Source of the DNA: Flavobacteriaceae bacterium
GTDB lineage: Bacteria; Bacteroidota; Bacteroidia; Flavobacteriales; Flavobacteriaceae
NCBI GenBank assembly: GCA_018623655.1
Contig: JAAZVG010000007.1
Location: 1-22,817, forward strand
Reading direction: 5' to 3'
Length of the DNA: 22,817 nt
The translations under genes and the position numbers were made by a program. Every line of letters begins with the position of its first letter. Positions within the stretch are counted from its first letter, which is position 1. The notes under the pieces are model-generated. The model saw only the letters and a program-made list of their open reading frames with translations, made no database searches and had not been told where the DNA came from. Positions 21,753 to 22,817 of this stretch are shown one piece after another.

Positions 21753-22817
21753 TTAAAGCGATTCATTTAAAAAATTTGCTAAATCAGTGTGCGAGGTCAC
21801 CACAGATACAAGGGCAGTTAAGTACTCCTGTTGAGCAGCAAATAGCTGTAATTGTGCTTCACGAAGTTCAAAACTACTAGCCATACCTTCTTTGAATTTG
21901 ATTTCATTCTTGTCGGCGATGCGCTGAGCAAGGTCTAAATTGTCTTTCGTAGTTACCACCTGCTCACGAGCTAATGTTAATGCACTCGTTAATGTTTCAA
22001 ATTGCAGTGCTAAGAGACGTTCGGTCTCTGTTTTGGTGTTCTGAGCTTTTAAATCAGCAATTTTCGCTCTTTGGGTAGTTGCTGATCTAAGAAGTGAACT
22101 AAAGAGTGGAATTTGCAGGTTAACTCCCAAAATTGCGGTATTGAAATACTTCTTATCGGCATCTAGAAAATCGAAAGAGTCGCTGAAAGCGTTCGTGCCA
22201 AGACTAAAACTACTGCTCAGTGTAGGTAAAGCTTTGCTTTTTGCTAACTTCAGTTCAAGAGAGCGCTGCTCAGTGAGATTCTCAATCATACGATAATCAA
22301 CATTTTTAGTAAGGTCAAAATCTACTGGAATATCGGCTACCATCTCGATGCCGACAAGACGTTCAAGAGTATCTACAAGGGTTAACGGATCGGTAGTTTC
22401 TCTACCCATCATCACATTTAACATCTGCTTACTAAGCTTTGCTAATCTGTAGGCATTTCTTTCATTACTTTGAAGCGTTTTGAAAGTCAACCGCAGTTGA
22501 TCAACGGTCTCTTCTTCACCCAATCCACTTTTAAAAAGTTCAGAAGCTTCAAAAAGATTACGCTCAATTTGAGCAACATTTTTAGACAATAGATCAGCAC
22601 TTTGGGCAGCCATAAGTGCATTAGCATAGGCCGAAACTACTGAAGCTCTTACTTCTAATGCCGTTTTGTCGTAAGCATTATCTGAATAATCTAAAAAGGT
22701 TCTTGTGGCCTGCACGCCAACGACATAAGAACCATCAAAAATGAGTTGATTCCAGGTTACCGATGCATTTAAACTTTGAGATTGCCCAAAAACTATCTCC
22801 GAAAAAGTACCAGGCTG
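21753..22817 (-). CDS. TolC-family outer membrane efflux protein, C-terminal part (5' end outside the window)
   Basis: About 354 residues of a TolC-like outer membrane channel are visible. The frame stays open to the window edge, so the signal peptide and N-terminus are missing; the GTG at 22715 is internal. The visible part begins QPGTFSEIVFGQSQSLNAS and includes WNQLIFDGSYVVG, a typical first beta-strand/helix boundary. Long amphipathic helices follow, then the second repeat with LQIPLFSSLLRS near residue 220 and a final helix ending LANFLNESL. It forms the exit duct for the adaptor and RND pump encoded immediately downstream. Confidence 0.94.
   Translation of the reverse strand, partial: QPGTFSEIVFGQSQSLNASVTWNQLIFDGSYVVGVQATRTFLDYSDNAYDKTALEVRASVVSAYANALMAAQSADLLSKNVAQIERNLFEASELFKSGLGEEETVDQLRLTFKTLQSNERNAYRLAKLSKQMLNVMMGRETTDPLTLVDTLERLVGIEMVADIPVDFDLTKNVDYRMIENLTEQRSLELKLAKSKALPTLSSSFSLGTNAFSDSFDFLDADKKYFNTAILGVNLQIPLFSSLLRSATTQRAKIADLKAQNTKTETERLLALQFETLTSALTLAREQVVTTKDNLDLAQRIADKNEIKFKEGMASSFELREAQLQLFAAQQEYLTALVSVVTSHTDLANFLNESL

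Noticed and set aside
1..22817. CRISPR arrays, insertion sequences, tRNA or rRNA genes, phage or integrase genes
   Set aside because: I saw no regular repeat-spacer pattern, transposase, terminal inverted repeats or RNA gene; apart from the glycoside locus the window reads as ordinary chromosome.

Overview
The window looks like chromosomal DNA of a Bacteroidota bacterium, most likely Flavobacteriia-like. The support is: a eukaryote-like class I ribonucleotide reductase large subunit ending in CLMCGS; a short DXS with GDASI in place of GDG at the thiamine site; the yicC-gmk-nadD order; TAnnTTTG-type promoter boxes close to start codons; few Shine-Dalgarno sequences; and Bacteroidota-type lipoproteins and RND efflux parts. 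The organism call is inference; there is no rRNA or tRNA in the window. Genes are densely packed and no gene-free stretch exceeds about 170 bases.

Region 1 (1-789) is the 3' end of nrdA, closed by a bidirectional terminator at about 821-856. Region 2 (874-8141) is the most interesting part: a divergent catabolic locus. On the minus strand is a GMC-family flavin dehydrogenase with an Fe-S-type cysteine motif, translationally coupled to a Tat-type 'gluconate 2-dehydrogenase subunit 3' partner. On the plus strand are an MFS permease of the nucleoside/H+ symporter type, a Gfo/Idh/MocA oxidoreductase, a xylose-isomerase-like TIM-barrel protein, and a lipoprotein with two tandem DUF1080 (3-keto-glycoside lyase/hydratase) domains. 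The two arms share a 118-base intergenic region with an 18-base near-palindrome. I read this as a 3-keto-glycoside (oxidise, eliminate, hydrate, import, reduce) pathway split between periplasm and cytoplasm. The substrate cannot be told from sequence.

Region 3 (8171-10850) is a yicC-gmk-nadD operon with overlapping genes, facing a secreted protein of unknown function (possibly DUF6503). Region 4 (10907-16489) is housekeeping: dgt and dxs converge with a 30-base overlap, dxs and tadA diverge from a 46-base gap, and tadA converges on a small two-helix membrane protein that lies just downstream of aspS. Region 5 (16490-17043) is an AT-rich promoter region with phased TGTAAAT repeats, followed by a secreted MORN-like (YwqK-type) protein and a second bidirectional terminator.

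Region 6 (17095-22817) is a minus-strand tripartite efflux operon in the order TolC-like outer membrane protein (cut by the window end), periplasmic adaptor lipoprotein, and RND pump of 1155 residues. The pump's usual proton-relay residues are partly replaced by asparagines.

Gene ends use tight packing throughout: 1-, 4- and 11-base overlaps within operons, and 4-, 29- and 30-base tail-to-tail overlaps between convergent genes.
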